Program-made: the position numbers and the translations under genes
Shown: in pieces, positions 15,707 to 24,432 of the stretch
Layout: every line of letters begins with the position of its first letter
How positions within the stretch are numbered: the first letter of the stretch is position 1
Notes under the pieces: generated by a model
The model's input: only the letters and a program-made list of their open reading frames with translations
Told to the model about the DNA's origin: nothing
Databases searched by the model: none
NCBI RefSeq assembly: GCF_003185895.1
Contig: NZ_QHLY01000012.1
Location: forward strand, 1,701,844-1,765,843
Direction of reading: 5' to 3'
Origin: Cryobacterium arcticum
GTDB taxonomy: Bacteria > Actinomycetota > Actinomycetes > Actinomycetales > Microbacteriaceae
DNA: 64,000 bases

Positions 15707-16666
15707 ATGAAAGCCGCCGTCGTTTCCTCGTTCGATACCGTTCCCCACTACGAGGAGTTCCCCGCGCCCGATGCCACCGCACCGCACGCCCTCCTCGTTG
15801 ACGTGCTCGCCGCCGGCCTGCACCCGCGGGTGCTGGCGCAGGCGGACGGGTCGCACTACACCAGCACCGACGAGCTGCCCCTGGTGCCCGGCATCGACGG
15901 CGTCGGTCGCGGCCGCGACGGCGTGCTGCGCTACTTCGTGCTGCCCGACACCGCTCTGGGCGCGATGGCAGAACAGACCGTGATCGACACCCGCCGCAGC
16001 ATCGTGCTGCCGGAGGGGTGCGACCCGGTCCTGATCGCCGCCGCGATGAACCCGGCAATGTCGAGCTGGATCGCCTTGCGCCAACGCACGCACTTCCCGG
16101 CCGGAGCGAACGTGCTGATCCTCGGCGCCACCGGCAGTGCCGGCCAGATGGCCGTGCAGGTGGCCCGGCTATTCGGCGCCGGCCAGATCATCGCCGTCGG
16201 CCGGGACGCGGCCAGGCTCGCCGCCCTGCCGGCACTCGGCGCCACCGCCACCGTGCTGCTCGACGCTGACGACGCGGCGAGCGCCCGCCGGCTGGCCGAC
16301 GCCGCCGCCGATGTCGATGTGGTGCTCGACTACCTCTGGGGCGCCCCGACCAGCGCGGCGATGACCACCCTGGCCACCCACCGGGCCGACCCGCGCCGCC
16401 CCCTCACCTGGATCGAGATCGGTTCGGTCGCCGGCAGCACCACTCAGATCCCATCTGCCGCGTTCCGCTCCATCCCGCTGCAGCTCGTCGGCAGCGGTCA
16501 GGGTTCGGTCAGCGCCCGCGACATCCTCGCCGTGCTCCCCGCTCTGGTGCAGGAGATCATCGCCGGCACCTTCACCGTCGACGTCCGCCCGGTTCCGCTC
16601 GCCGACGTCGAACAGGCCTGGGCGGATGCGCCCCGCTCGGCCCAGCGCATTGTGCTCGTGCCCTAG
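15707..16666 (+). CDS. Zinc-independent quinone oxidoreductase-like MDR protein
   Basis: 319 residues. Medium-chain dehydrogenase/reductase fold: N-terminal GroES-like part, then the nucleotide-binding motif ILGATGSAGQMAVQVARL near residue 140 and GAGQIIAVGRD. The zinc-ligand cysteines of alcohol dehydrogenases are missing, as in quinone oxidoreductases. The ATG follows AGGAG. Divergent from a MarR gene, fitting a stress- or quinone-inducible reductase. Confidence 0.83.
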   Translation: MKAAVVSSFDTVPHYEEFPAPDATAPHALLVDVLAAGLHPRVLAQADGSHYTSTDELPLVPGIDGVGRGRDGVLRYFVLPDTALGAMAEQTVIDTRRSIVLPEGCDPVLIAAAMNPAMSSWIALRQRTHFPAGANVLILGATGSAGQMAVQVARLFGAGQIIAVGRDAARLAALPALGATATVLLDADDAASARRLADAAADVDVVLDYLWGAPTSAAMTTLATHRADPRRPLTWIEIGSVAGSTTQIPSAAFRSIPLQLVGSGQGSVSARDILAVLPALVQEIIAGTFTVDVRPVPLADVEQAWADAPRSAQRIVLVP

Positions 16667-16811
16667 GCTCCGGCCGGCGGCTACCCCGGACTACATCGCC
16701 CGGGGTACCCGGGTTCATCCGAACAGACGATGCCAACGCAGCCCGTGACTCGGCACGATGGAGCTATCGATCCGAAGCCGCCCTGGCCCAGGACACGCCG
16801 AGAGGAACCCT

Positions 16812-17012
16812 GTGCCCACCACCCTTCTTCACACCCGTCCGGCACACCGGGCGCTGTCGCCGGTTGTCATGACCGCCAGCCTGGTCGCCGTGCCCGCCGG
16901 TACCCACGGCCCCGCCGACCTGCCGCTCAGCGTCGATCGCGCTGCCGCCCATTCGCTCGATAGGATCGCTCTCTGGGCAGCTCAGCCGACCGCGGTCGGC
17001 CGGGCCGCCTGA
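16812..17012 (+). CDS. Small protein of unknown function
   Basis: 66 residues from a GTG preceded by AGAGGAA. The sequence has a hydrophobic centre (SPVVMTASLVAVPAG) and a C-terminal helix with DRIALWAAQP. No family recognised with certainty. Codon use resembles neighbouring genes and the ribosome binding site is well placed, which is the main support. Confidence 0.45.
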   Translation: MPTTLLHTRPAHRALSPVVMTASLVAVPAGTHGPADLPLSVDRAAAHSLDRIALWAAQPTAVGRAA

Positions 17013-17077
17013 GGTCGCCTCCCCGGCGTCCCGGACACCCGCAGGCCGGTCCGGCCGCTGCGCGAACAGGAGTAGCC

Positions 17078-17518
17078 ATGGCCGCTGTCATCGAGGCCGT
17101 GCGCAAACGCCTGCCGGAGCAGAAACCGGCCGAGGAACGGGCCCGCGCGCTCAAGGAACGCATCTACGCCTCCTTCACGGGTCTGGCCATCGTCGTGGTG
17201 ATCTACTCCGACGTCGACCACACCGCTGCGCTGGATGCGTTCCTGTCACTGGCAGTGGGCATCATCGGTATCGCCGCCGCCGGTTTTGTCGCCGAGGTCA
17301 TCGCGCATCAGGTCACCCACACCGACACCCCCAGCCGGGCCGACCTGCGCACCATGGCCCGCATCTCCTCCGGCGCGCTCGCATCCGCGTCGATCCCGCT
17401 CCTCGTCGCGGTGGGGCGCACCCGGCTCCGGCTCTCCCAGAAGCTGATCGCGCTCGTGGTCATGCTGGGTTTCTGTGCGCTCGTGGTGCTCGTGCTGCTG
17501 GTCGCACACCTGCACTGA
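17078..17518 (+). CDS. Membrane protein of unknown function
   Basis: 146 residues. A charged N-terminal helix (residues 1-30, rich in Glu, Lys and Arg) is followed by four hydrophobic helices, the last pair being SIPLLVAVGRTRLRLS and LIALVVMLGFCALVVLVLL. The pattern resembles small actinobacterial integral membrane proteins without known function. It follows the 66-residue gene by 65 bases. Confidence 0.65.
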   Translation: MAAVIEAVRKRLPEQKPAEERARALKERIYASFTGLAIVVVIYSDVDHTAALDAFLSLAVGIIGIAAAGFVAEVIAHQVTHTDTPSRADLRTMARISSGALASASIPLLVAVGRTRLRLSQKLIALVVMLGFCALVVLVLLVAHLH

Positions 17519-17618
17519 GCCACGCCGCCACCGCATCCCCCATCCCGGTGCTCCCGGCGGTAGAAATCCGGCCACCCGGCTCGTGCGCTCGGTCGTCGAG
17601 CAGGTCTACGGCTTTATC

Positions 17619-17644
17619 GACCGCCCGCTCCGCGGCGGGCGGTC
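17619..17644. terminator. GC-rich hairpin between convergent genes
   Basis: Perfect 10-bp inverted repeat, GACCGCCCGC at 17619-17628 and its complement at 17635-17644, with a six-base loop. It lies between two convergent genes and could stop transcription from both sides. There is no T tract, so termination strength is uncertain. Confidence 0.5.
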
Positions 17645-17645
17645 G

Positions 17646-17846
17646 TCAGGCGCCGAGCCCGAGCAGCACGTAGTAGGTGACGTAGACCGGCCAGACGATC
17701 GCCTGGAGCAGGCCGAGGATGACGCCCCAGAAGGAGCCGTCCGACGTGGAGATGAAATAGATCGCAGCACCGACGTAGGCGAGGAGGAAGACGACTCCCC
17801 AGGACCCGTCCCGCACGATCACCCGTCCTCGACCGTCGGTCGCCAT
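17646..17846 (-). CDS. Small two-helix membrane protein
   Basis: 66 residues with a polar N-terminus and two hydrophobic helices (VVFLLAYVGAAIYFI and ILGLLQAIVWPVYVTYYVLL). The start at 17846 follows GGGAGAG; the frame extends upstream but without a better site. The family of short actinobacterial membrane proteins with a WPVYVTY-type end is familiar but its function is not known to me. Confidence 0.6.
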   Translation of the reverse strand: MATDGRGRVIVRDGSWGVVFLLAYVGAAIYFISTSDGSFWGVILGLLQAIVWPVYVTYYVLLGLGA

Positions 17847-17953
17847 CAGACTCTCCCTGCCCGGGCCCGTCACGAGCACCCGCTCTGACACACAGTAGCC
17901 ATGCTCCGCATCTCCCGAAAGCTCAGCGCGTAGGCGGGCCCTATACTCGCGAC

Positions 17954-19537
17954 ATGTCGAGAGACGTCACGTCACCATGGGCACCACTTGCCGTCACTGC
18001 GTTTCGCGTGCTGTGGTTTGCCCAACTGGGCAGCAACATCGGCACCTGGATGCAAACCGTCGGCGCGCAGTGGTACCTCGTTGACGCGGCGGCGAGTGCT
18101 GCGGTCATCGCCCTCGTGCAGACGGCCAGCCTCGCCCCTGCCATGCTGTTCTCCCTGCCGGCCGGCGTGCTGGCGGACTCCCTCGACCGCCGCAAGCTCT
18201 TGATCTGGGGATCGGTGGCGAGCGCGGCCATCGCGGCTGCTCTCACCGTAGTTGCCACCGCGAACGCACTCACGCCGACGCTGCTCCTGGGCTTCACGTT
18301 CCTGCTGGGCATCACCTCCACCCTCACCTCACCGGCCTGGCAAGCGATCCAACCCGAACTGGTGCCCAGGGAACAGATCGGAGCGTCCTCGGCGCTCGGC
18401 GGAGTCACGGTGAACGGGGCTCGCGCGGTGGGTCCGGCCCTGGCCGGCGTTCTCCTCTCAACGTTCGGCGCACCGGTGGTCTTCGGTATCAACGCGCTGA
18501 GTTTCGTGGCGGCCGCTCTCGCCCTCGCCTGGTGGCGCCGACCGCCGCAGGAGGGGTTGGCCGACCGTGAGCAGTTCGGCGCAGCCCTGCGTGCCGGCGT
18601 ACGCTACGTCGCTTCCGCACACCTCGTGCGCCGCATCCTGTTGCGCTCGGCGTTATTCGCCGTACCGGCCAGCGCGCTCTGGGCCCTGCTGCCGCTCAGC
18701 GCGCAGCGCCTCGGCCTGGACTCGAGCGGGTACGGCTTCTTGCTCGGCGCCCTCGGTGTCGGTGCCGTGATCGGCATCTTCGCCCTCCCTCTGGCCCGGA
18801 AGACGATGTCGGACAACACCATCATCGCCGGCAGCGCAGTGCTTTTTGCGGTCGGGTCTGTGGCCGCGGCCTACCTGCCGTTCATCCCCACGCTGGTGCT
18901 GTTGGTGTTAGCCGGGTTGGCGTGGATCGGCACGCTCACGGTTTTGAACACGGCTCTGCAACTGACCCTGCCTCAATGGGTGCGCTCGCGCGGCGCGGCG
19001 ACGTACATTCTGGTGTTCATGGGGTCGATGGCACTCGGCTCCATCCTCTGGGGACTCGTTGCAGAGCTGATCGGCACCACCGGCGCCCTCGCCATCGCGG
19101 CCACGCTGTTGGTACTCGTCGGCATCAGCATCCGGCTCCTGCCGCTCCACCCCGGCACCGGCACCATTGACCGCACGATCACCCTCACCTGGGCCACGCC
19201 CACCCTGGTGTTCGAGCCGGAACCCACCGACGGACCGGTTCTCGTGACGATCTCGTACCCGGTGCTCCCTCAGCGGGTCGACCAATTCCAGACGGCGATG
19301 CGGGCCGTCGGCTCATCCCGCCGGCGCACCGGTGGCTACCGGTGGCGGTTGTACCGAAGCGGCGAGGCCCGGGATGTGTGGCTGGAGACGTTCATGGTTC
19401 CCTCGTGGGGCGAGTTCCGCCGACAGCACACTGAGCGGCTCACCGGCCGCGACCGCGAGATCCAGGCCACGGTTCGGGGGTACTGCTCCGCCGATTCCGA
19501 CGAGCAGCATTACTTTCCCCAGCCAAGCACCGGATGA
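17954..19537 (+). CDS. MFS exporter with C-terminal monooxygenase-like domain
   Basis: 527 residues. The first ~400 form a 12-helix EntS-type (MFS_3) transporter: FRVLWFAQLGSNIGTWMQTV, LPAGVLADSLDRRKLLI (motif A-like), SPAWQAIQPELVPREQIGAS, VNGARAVGPALAGVLL. The last ~120 residues are soluble (VTISYPVLPQRVDQFQTAMR, then WLETFMVPSWGEFRRQH) and resemble an antibiotic-biosynthesis-monooxygenase-like ferredoxin fold. The fusion occurs in other bacterial MFS proteins of this class. Substrate unknown; drug or metabolite efflux is the likely role. Confidence 0.83.
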   Translation: MSRDVTSPWAPLAVTAFRVLWFAQLGSNIGTWMQTVGAQWYLVDAAASAAVIALVQTASLAPAMLFSLPAGVLADSLDRRKLLIWGSVASAAIAAALTVVATANALTPTLLLGFTFLLGITSTLTSPAWQAIQPELVPREQIGASSALGGVTVNGARAVGPALAGVLLSTFGAPVVFGINALSFVAAALALAWWRRPPQEGLADREQFGAALRAGVRYVASAHLVRRILLRSALFAVPASALWALLPLSAQRLGLDSSGYGFLLGALGVGAVIGIFALPLARKTMSDNTIIAGSAVLFAVGSVAAAYLPFIPTLVLLVLAGLAWIGTLTVLNTALQLTLPQWVRSRGAATYILVFMGSMALGSILWGLVAELIGTTGALAIAATLLVLVGISIRLLPLHPGTGTIDRTITLTWATPTLVFEPEPTDGPVLVTISYPVLPQRVDQFQTAMRAVGSSRRRTGGYRWRLYRSGEARDVWLETFMVPSWGEFRRQHTERLTGRDREIQATVRGYCSADSDEQHYFPQPSTG

Positions 19538-19587
19538 CGCCACAGCATTAGTGCCGGCCGTGTGCACATCGGTCGCGGCACCCGGGC

Positions 19588-20292
19588 TCAGCCGGGCACC
19601 TGCGCGTACCAGCGCTCCGCCTCCGGCGACAACACGCTGGGTCGCCCGAGCCGGCGCACCAGGGTGACGCTGGCACCATCCGCGAGTTCGGTGACCACGC
19701 CCTCCGCGTCACCGGCCCGCACCAGGTCCACGATCACCCGGTGCCGTTCGGCCCGCTCGACCAGGGTCTCGTTCGCCGCCCGCGCCCGCCGGTTGAGGTG
19801 CATGGTCAGTTGCAGGGCAAGCGATCGGTAGGCGTGCTCGAGTCGGCCATGACCGGCCAGGCCGACCAGCGCCAGGTGGAACCGGTGGCTGTCTTCTGCA
19901 GCCGCATCGTCGTCGCCGCGGTGGGCGTTCTCCAGCATCTGCGCGAAGGCCCGGTCCAGCCGGTCCAGCCGGTCGGGCACCGTGACCGGCACGCCGATGC
20001 GCACGGCCATCTCCTCCAGGGTGCGGCGCAGGGTGTAGATCTCGTAGATGTCCTGGGCGCTGAGCTCGGTGACGGTGACCCCGTGGTTGGGCACGGAGCT
20101 CAGCAGGCCCTCCTGTTCCAGCACGCGCAGCGCCTCCCGCAGCGGCGAGCGCGACAGGCCGAGTTCGGCGGCGAGGCGGCTCTCGATGACGTGGCTGCCG
20201 GGCGCGAGCGCGCCGGAGGTGATCATCCGGCGCACGGCGTCGGTGGCGCGGGTGGTCGCACCGATGGCGGGCGGCACGGCGCTCTCGGTCAT
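19588..20292 (-). CDS. GntR-family regulator with FCD ligand domain
   Basis: 234 residues. N-terminal winged helix with GSHVIESRLAAELGLSRSPL and REALRVLEQEGLLSS, then an all-helical FCD domain (YEIYTLRRTLEEMAVRIG; metal-ligand-type histidines in DSHRFHLALVG and later HLNRRA). Such regulators respond to organic acids or sugars. Unusually it is the last gene of a siderophore-uptake operon: its ATG overlaps the stop of the ATPase gene as ATGA. What it senses is unknown. Confidence 0.87.
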   Translation of the reverse strand: MTESAVPPAIGATTRATDAVRRMITSGALAPGSHVIESRLAAELGLSRSPLREALRVLEQEGLLSSVPNHGVTVTELSAQDIYEIYTLRRTLEEMAVRIGVPVTVPDRLDRLDRAFAQMLENAHRGDDDAAAEDSHRFHLALVGLAGHGRLEHAYRSLALQLTMHLNRRARAANETLVERAERHRVIVDLVRAGDAEGVVTELADGASVTLVRRLGRPSVLSPEAERWYAQVPG

Positions 20293-21200
20293 GATTCGGT
20301 CCTTGTCGGCGGGGTGAGGGCGGATGCTTGCCCACCGCCAGTGTGCCGCATCTCGCCGCTCAGGCCGGTCGGGATCACGATGGGCCGGCCGGTGCGCCGG
20401 TCGCTGAGGATGTCGGCCTCGATACCGAACACCTCGGCGAGCACGGGTGCGGTGACCACGTCGGCAGGGGTGCCGGAGACGACGATCCGGCCGGATTTCA
20501 TGGCCACGAGGTGGTCGGCGTGCTTGGCGGCGAGGCTGAGTTCGTGCAGCACCATCACCACCGTGACCCCGAGGTTCGCGTGCAGCTCCTCCACGAGGGC
20601 CAGCACCTCGAGCTGGTGGGCCACGTCGAGGAAGCTGGTGGGTTCGTCGAGCAGTAGCACCCCGGTGCGTTGGGCCACCGCCATCGCGATCCAGGCGCGT
20701 TGGCGCTGCCCACCGGATAGCGAGTCCAGCGGCCTATCGGCGAGGAGTTCCAGCCCGGTGGCCCGGAGGGTGTCGTGCACGAGCGACTCGTCGGCCCGCG
20801 ACCACTGGTCGTACCAGCGCCGGTACGGGTCACGGCCGCGGGAGACGAGATCGGCCACGGTGAGCCCCTCCGGGGCCAGCGGCGACTGCGGCAGCACCGC
20901 CACCCGGCGGGCGTACTGTTTGGTGCGGATCTGACGGATGTCGGTTCCGCCGAGCGAAATCGTGCCGGCGTCCGGTCGCACCAGGCCGGCGAGGGAGCGC
21001 AACAGGGTGGACTTGCCGCAGCCGTTCGGGCCGATCACGGCCGTGATCTTGCCCGCCGGTAGCACCGTGCTGACGGCGTCGACGGCGAGCCGGTCGCCGT
21101 AGAACACGCTCACTCCGTCCACCACGAACTCGTTCTCGGCCGGGTGGCCGGCAGGGATCGGACTAGGGTGCACGATCGGCTCTCTTGAAGCGTCGGTCAT
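20289..21200 (-). CDS. Iron-siderophore ABC transporter ATP-binding protein
   Basis: 303 residues, FepC/FecE-like. Walker A GPNGCGKST near residue 60, Q-loop VAVLPQSPLAPEGLTV, signature LSGGQRQRAWIAMA, Walker B LLLDEPTSFLD, and the H-loop VVMVLHELSLAAKH. Start overlaps the stop of the upstream permease gene (TGATG). Fourth gene of the operon; energises import with the two FecCD permeases. An extended C-terminal ~30 residues after the ABC domain is not unusual. Confidence 0.92.
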   Translation of the reverse strand: MTDASREPIVHPSPIPAGHPAENEFVVDGVSVFYGDRLAVDAVSTVLPAGKITAVIGPNGCGKSTLLRSLAGLVRPDAGTISLGGTDIRQIRTKQYARRVAVLPQSPLAPEGLTVADLVSRGRDPYRRWYDQWSRADESLVHDTLRATGLELLADRPLDSLSGGQRQRAWIAMAVAQRTGVLLLDEPTSFLDVAHQLEVLALVEELHANLGVTVVMVLHELSLAAKHADHLVAMKSGRIVVSGTPADVVTAPVLAEVFGIEADILSDRRTGRPIVIPTGLSGEMRHTGGGQASALTPPTRTES

Positions 21201-22246
21201 CAGGCGGAGGCCTTTCTGCCGCGCACGAGCAGCCAGAGCAGGAACGGGGCGCCGACGGCGGCGGTGACGGCGCCGACGGGCAGGATGATCGGGGTCAGCA
21301 CGGTGCGGGCCACCAGGTCGCTGCCCACCACCACGAGCGCCCCGATGGTGGCGGAGGCCAGCAGCGGTGGGGTGGGCGACCGGCTCGCCATGCGGGCGAG
21401 GTGCGGTGCCACCAGGGCGACGAACGCGATCGGCCCGGCGACGGCGGTCGCCGCGGAGACCATGACCACCGAGATCAGCAGCAGACCGGTGACGGTGGGC
21501 CCGGGGCGAAGCCCGAGCGACCGGGCGGTCTCCGGTCCGAGGGAGAGCGTGGCCAGGCGCGGCGCCAGCGGAACGAGAGCGGCGAGACCCACGATCGTCA
21601 CGGTCCCGGCCGCGGCGAGTTCCGGCCAGGAGCGGTTGTTGAGCGAGCCGGTGAGCCAGACGTTGACGCGGGCGGCATCGTCGATGCTCGCGGCGATCAT
21701 CATCCAGCTCACCAGCCCGCCGAAGAACGCGGAGACGCCCACCCCCACCAGCAGCGGCTGCACCCCGTTCGCGTCGACCACCCGCAGGATGAGCGCCACG
21801 ACAGTCGCCGCTACCAGGCCGCCCACCACGGCGGCCACCGGCACCCCCACCGAGCGCAGCAGCCCGGCGGCCTGGCCGCTGGTGCCGCCGAGCACGATCA
21901 CGGCCACGGCCCCGGCGCTCGCCCCCGAGGTGATGCCGAGCAGGTCGGGGCTGGCTAGGGCGTTGCGGGCGGTCGTCTGCACGATCGCGCCGGAGATGCC
22001 CAGGGCCGCGCCGATCACCAGGGCGAGGGCGGCGCGGGGCAGCCGCAGGGTGTTGACGATGAGCTCTTCGCGGGCGGTGCCGCCGCCGAACAAGACCTGC
22101 AGCACCCGGGGCGGGGTGAGGCTGAAGTCGCCGATGCCCAGCGAGACGACGGCCAGGCCGACCGCGACCAGAATGGCGGCGGCGGTGACGATGGCGGTGC
22201 GCGGGCGCACGATCGCAGAGACCGGGCCGAGCCGCAGCACACTCAC
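21200..22246 (-). CDS. FecCD-type siderophore permease (second subunit)
   Basis: 348 residues with about ten membrane helices. FecCD family features: LRLPRAALALVIGAALGISG, NALASPDLLGITSGASAGAV, WLTGSLNNRSWPEL, and GPIAFVALVAPHLAR near the coupling helix. The start overlaps the preceding permease stop by four bases, showing translational coupling. It forms the channel with the permease encoded upstream. Confidence 0.92.
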   Translation of the reverse strand: MSVLRLGPVSAIVRPRTAIVTAAAILVAVGLAVVSLGIGDFSLTPPRVLQVLFGGGTAREELIVNTLRLPRAALALVIGAALGISGAIVQTTARNALASPDLLGITSGASAGAVAVIVLGGTSGQAAGLLRSVGVPVAAVVGGLVAATVVALILRVVDANGVQPLLVGVGVSAFFGGLVSWMMIAASIDDAARVNVWLTGSLNNRSWPELAAAGTVTIVGLAALVPLAPRLATLSLGPETARSLGLRPGPTVTGLLLISVVMVSAATAVAGPIAFVALVAPHLARMASRSPTPPLLASATIGALVVVGSDLVARTVLTPIILPVGAVTAAVGAPFLLWLLVRGRKASA

Positions 22247-23292
22247 GACGACACCACTCTCCGCGCCGCGGTGGCCTGCGGGGTCGCCGGCCGGCGGCGG
22301 CTGGACCGGCGGCGCGCCGAGCGCACCACGAGCACCAGGAATGCAGGGCCGCCGAGCACGCCGAGGGTGATGCCCACCGGAATCTCGTTGGGCGCGACAG
22401 CCACCCGGCCGAGGATATCGGCCACCAGCACGAGTAGCGCGCCGGCCGCGGCCGCGAGCGGCACGAGGGCGCGCTGGTCATCACGGCAGAGCCGGCGCAC
22501 CAGATGCGGAGCCACCAGGCCCACGAAGCCCAGCGAGCCGATGCAGGCGACGGCCCCGCCGACCAGGAGCACGATCGCGGCCAGCCCGAGCATCCGGGTG
22601 CCGGCGACATTACGACCCAGGCTCTGGGCGATGTCGTCGCCGAGGGCGAGGGCGTTGAGCGCGGGCGCCTGCACCAGCGCCAGCAGCAGGCCGAGTACCA
22701 GGAACGGCCAGACCACACCGAGCGCCTCGAAGCCGCGGCCTCCGGCGAGGGAGCCGACGGTCCAGAACCGATAGACGTCGAGGGTGGCGGTGTCGAGCAG
22801 CAGCATGACCCCGGTCACGGCGCCGAGCAGGGCGGAGACGGCGGCGCCGGCGAGCACCAAAGACGCCGGTCCGGCATCCCGGCGCCGAGTGGCGACCGAT
22901 CCGAAGACGGCCACCAGCACGGTGCCCACCAGCGCGCCCGCGAAGGCGAACCAGAGGTAACCGGCCGGCGTGGTGACGCCGAGCAGCGAGATCGCCAGCA
23001 CCACGGCCAGCGCGGAACCCGCGGTGACGCCGAGCAGCCCGGGGTCGGCGAGGGGGTTGCGGGTGTGCGCCTGCACCAGGGCGCCTCCCACCGCCAGGGC
23101 GGCACCGCCGACGATGCCGAGGATCGTGCGCGGCACCCGCTGGCCGAGGATGATCGCGTGCGCCTCCTCCCCCGCCGTGCCGGTGAACGCGCCGAACACC
23201 GTGGCCGGGTCGAACTGCCGGGTGCCCACGAAGATGCTCAGCGTCGCGACGGCCAGCACGGCCGCGAGCGCGAGCACGCCGACAACGAGCAC
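22243..23292 (-). CDS. FecCD-type siderophore permease (first subunit)
   Basis: 349 residues. Conserved segments: RVPRTILGIVGGAALAVGG, AHTRNPLADPGLLGVTAGSA, FWTVGSLAGGRG, and GSLGFVGLVAPHLVRR. The GTG at 23292 places the first helix at the very N-terminus; the open frame continues upstream without a convincing start, so the true start may be slightly earlier. 90 bases separate it from the binding-protein gene, the widest gap in the operon. Confidence 0.9.
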   Translation of the reverse strand: MLVVGVLALAAVLAVATLSIFVGTRQFDPATVFGAFTGTAGEEAHAIILGQRVPRTILGIVGGAALAVGGALVQAHTRNPLADPGLLGVTAGSALAVVLAISLLGVTTPAGYLWFAFAGALVGTVLVAVFGSVATRRRDAGPASLVLAGAAVSALLGAVTGVMLLLDTATLDVYRFWTVGSLAGGRGFEALGVVWPFLVLGLLLALVQAPALNALALGDDIAQSLGRNVAGTRMLGLAAIVLLVGGAVACIGSLGFVGLVAPHLVRRLCRDDQRALVPLAAAAGALLVLVADILGRVAVAPNEIPVGITLGVLGGPAFLVLVVRSARRRSSRRRPATPQATAARRVVSS

Positions 23293-23382
23293 CCCGCGCG
23301 CGCTGGGCGTGCGGGTGCTCGTCGTGGTCAGGGTGTCGGGAGTCAGAAGAAGCCTTGGCAGAAGGGGCGCAGAACAGGCGGG

Positions 23383-24381
23383 TTAGAAGGTGGCGTAGAG
23401 CGCTTCGACCACGTCGAGCGCGTGCAGAGCCGTGATCGGGCCGCCCTCGTGCGTGGACTTGTCGGAGCGCACCACGTGGCCGGCGGCGACGGCGGGCAGC
23501 TGCGTCCAGAGCGGGTTCGCCTGGGTGGCGGCCCACTCGTCGGCCACGTTCACCAGCGCGACGATGCCGTCGGCATCCTTGTGGGCGTCGAGCAGCTGCT
23601 CCGGTCCGAATTCGACGCCCTCACCGGTCTCGATCGACTCGGCGAACGCGGCGCTCGGCTGCGCGCCGACATCCTGCAGCACGTTGGAGAGCAGGCGGTT
23701 GGGGCGCACCTGGGAGCCTTCGGCGTCGGTGCCCAGCGGCACGACGAGCTTGCTGGCGATCACGTCGGCGTAGCTGGCAGAGACCTCGGCGACCCGCGCC
23801 TCGTACTCAGCGATCAGGGCCTCCGCGGTGTCGGTGGTGCCGGTGGCTTCGCCGACGAGCAGCAGGTCGTCCTGCCAGGTGGAGACATCCTGTTCACCGA
23901 TCGCGAGCACGGGCGCGATCGCGCTGAGCTCGTCGAAGATCGGCTCGACGTCGTCGGAGCGGCTGATGATCAGGCTCGGGGCCGCCTCGGCGATCGCTTC
24001 GATGTTGATCTCATCGGCGATGAACAGCCCGGTGGCACCGTTCGCCTCGGCTTCGGCGCGGGCGTCGGCCAGCGGCGATTCGAGTTCGAGGGCTCCCTCT
24101 TCCTCGATCGGGAAGCCCACAACGGGCAGCCCGAGCGCGAGGGCGATGTCGAGGTCGCGGCGACCCTCGATCACGACGACCGCGTCGATCTGCTCGGGCA
24201 CGGTGACCTCGCCGAGGATGGTGTCGACGGTGCGGCCCGCACGGTCAGCGGAGTCGGCGTCGGCGTCGGCGTCGGCGGCGGCACCGCTGGTGCAGCCGGC
24301 GAGGAGGGCGATCGTGGCCGCTGAGGCGGCGAGTGCGTTCAGGAGTCGTGTGGTGCGGCGATCCGCAGAAGGACGAGACAT
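23383..24381 (-). CDS. Iron-siderophore ABC substrate-binding lipoprotein
   Basis: 332 residues. Signal peptide with lipobox LLAGC around residue 29, then an Asp/Ala/Ser linker and the FepB-like fold (VPEQIDAVVVIEGRRDLDIA, LIISRSDDVEPIFDELSAIAP, LLVGEATGTTDTAEALIAEY). First gene of the uptake operon (binding protein, two permeases, ATPase, GntR). An iron-box-like sequence overlaps its start codon, so expression is probably iron-repressed. Confidence 0.9.
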   Translation of the reverse strand: MSRPSADRRTTRLLNALAASAATIALLAGCTSGAAADADADADSADRAGRTVDTILGEVTVPEQIDAVVVIEGRRDLDIALALGLPVVGFPIEEEGALELESPLADARAEAEANGATGLFIADEINIEAIAEAAPSLIISRSDDVEPIFDELSAIAPVLAIGEQDVSTWQDDLLLVGEATGTTDTAEALIAEYEARVAEVSASYADVIASKLVVPLGTDAEGSQVRPNRLLSNVLQDVGAQPSAAFAESIETGEGVEFGPEQLLDAHKDADGIVALVNVADEWAATQANPLWTQLPAVAAGHVVRSDKSTHEGGPITALHALDVVEALYATF

Positions 24382-24399
24382 AAGGGCAGCCTAACCTAC
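24381..24399 (-). promoter_or_regulatory. DtxR/IdeR-type iron box at the siderophore operon
   Basis: On the minus strand the 19 bases read GTAGGTTAGGCTGCCCTTA, which agrees at 15 of 19 positions with the actinobacterial iron-box consensus TTAGGTTAGGCTAACCTAA. It overlaps the start codon and probable transcription start of the binding-protein gene, as expected for a repressor site. A DtxR-family protein is encoded at 40776-41483. Confidence 0.8.
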
Positions 24400-24432
24400 G
24401 TTGTCGACAAGTTTCGTCGCCGCCCACTCGCC

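Noticed and set aside
20289..22718. A single large minus-strand ORF of about 809 codons
   Set aside because: Its second half is the ATPase gene; the first part is out of frame with the permease genes and Arg-rich.
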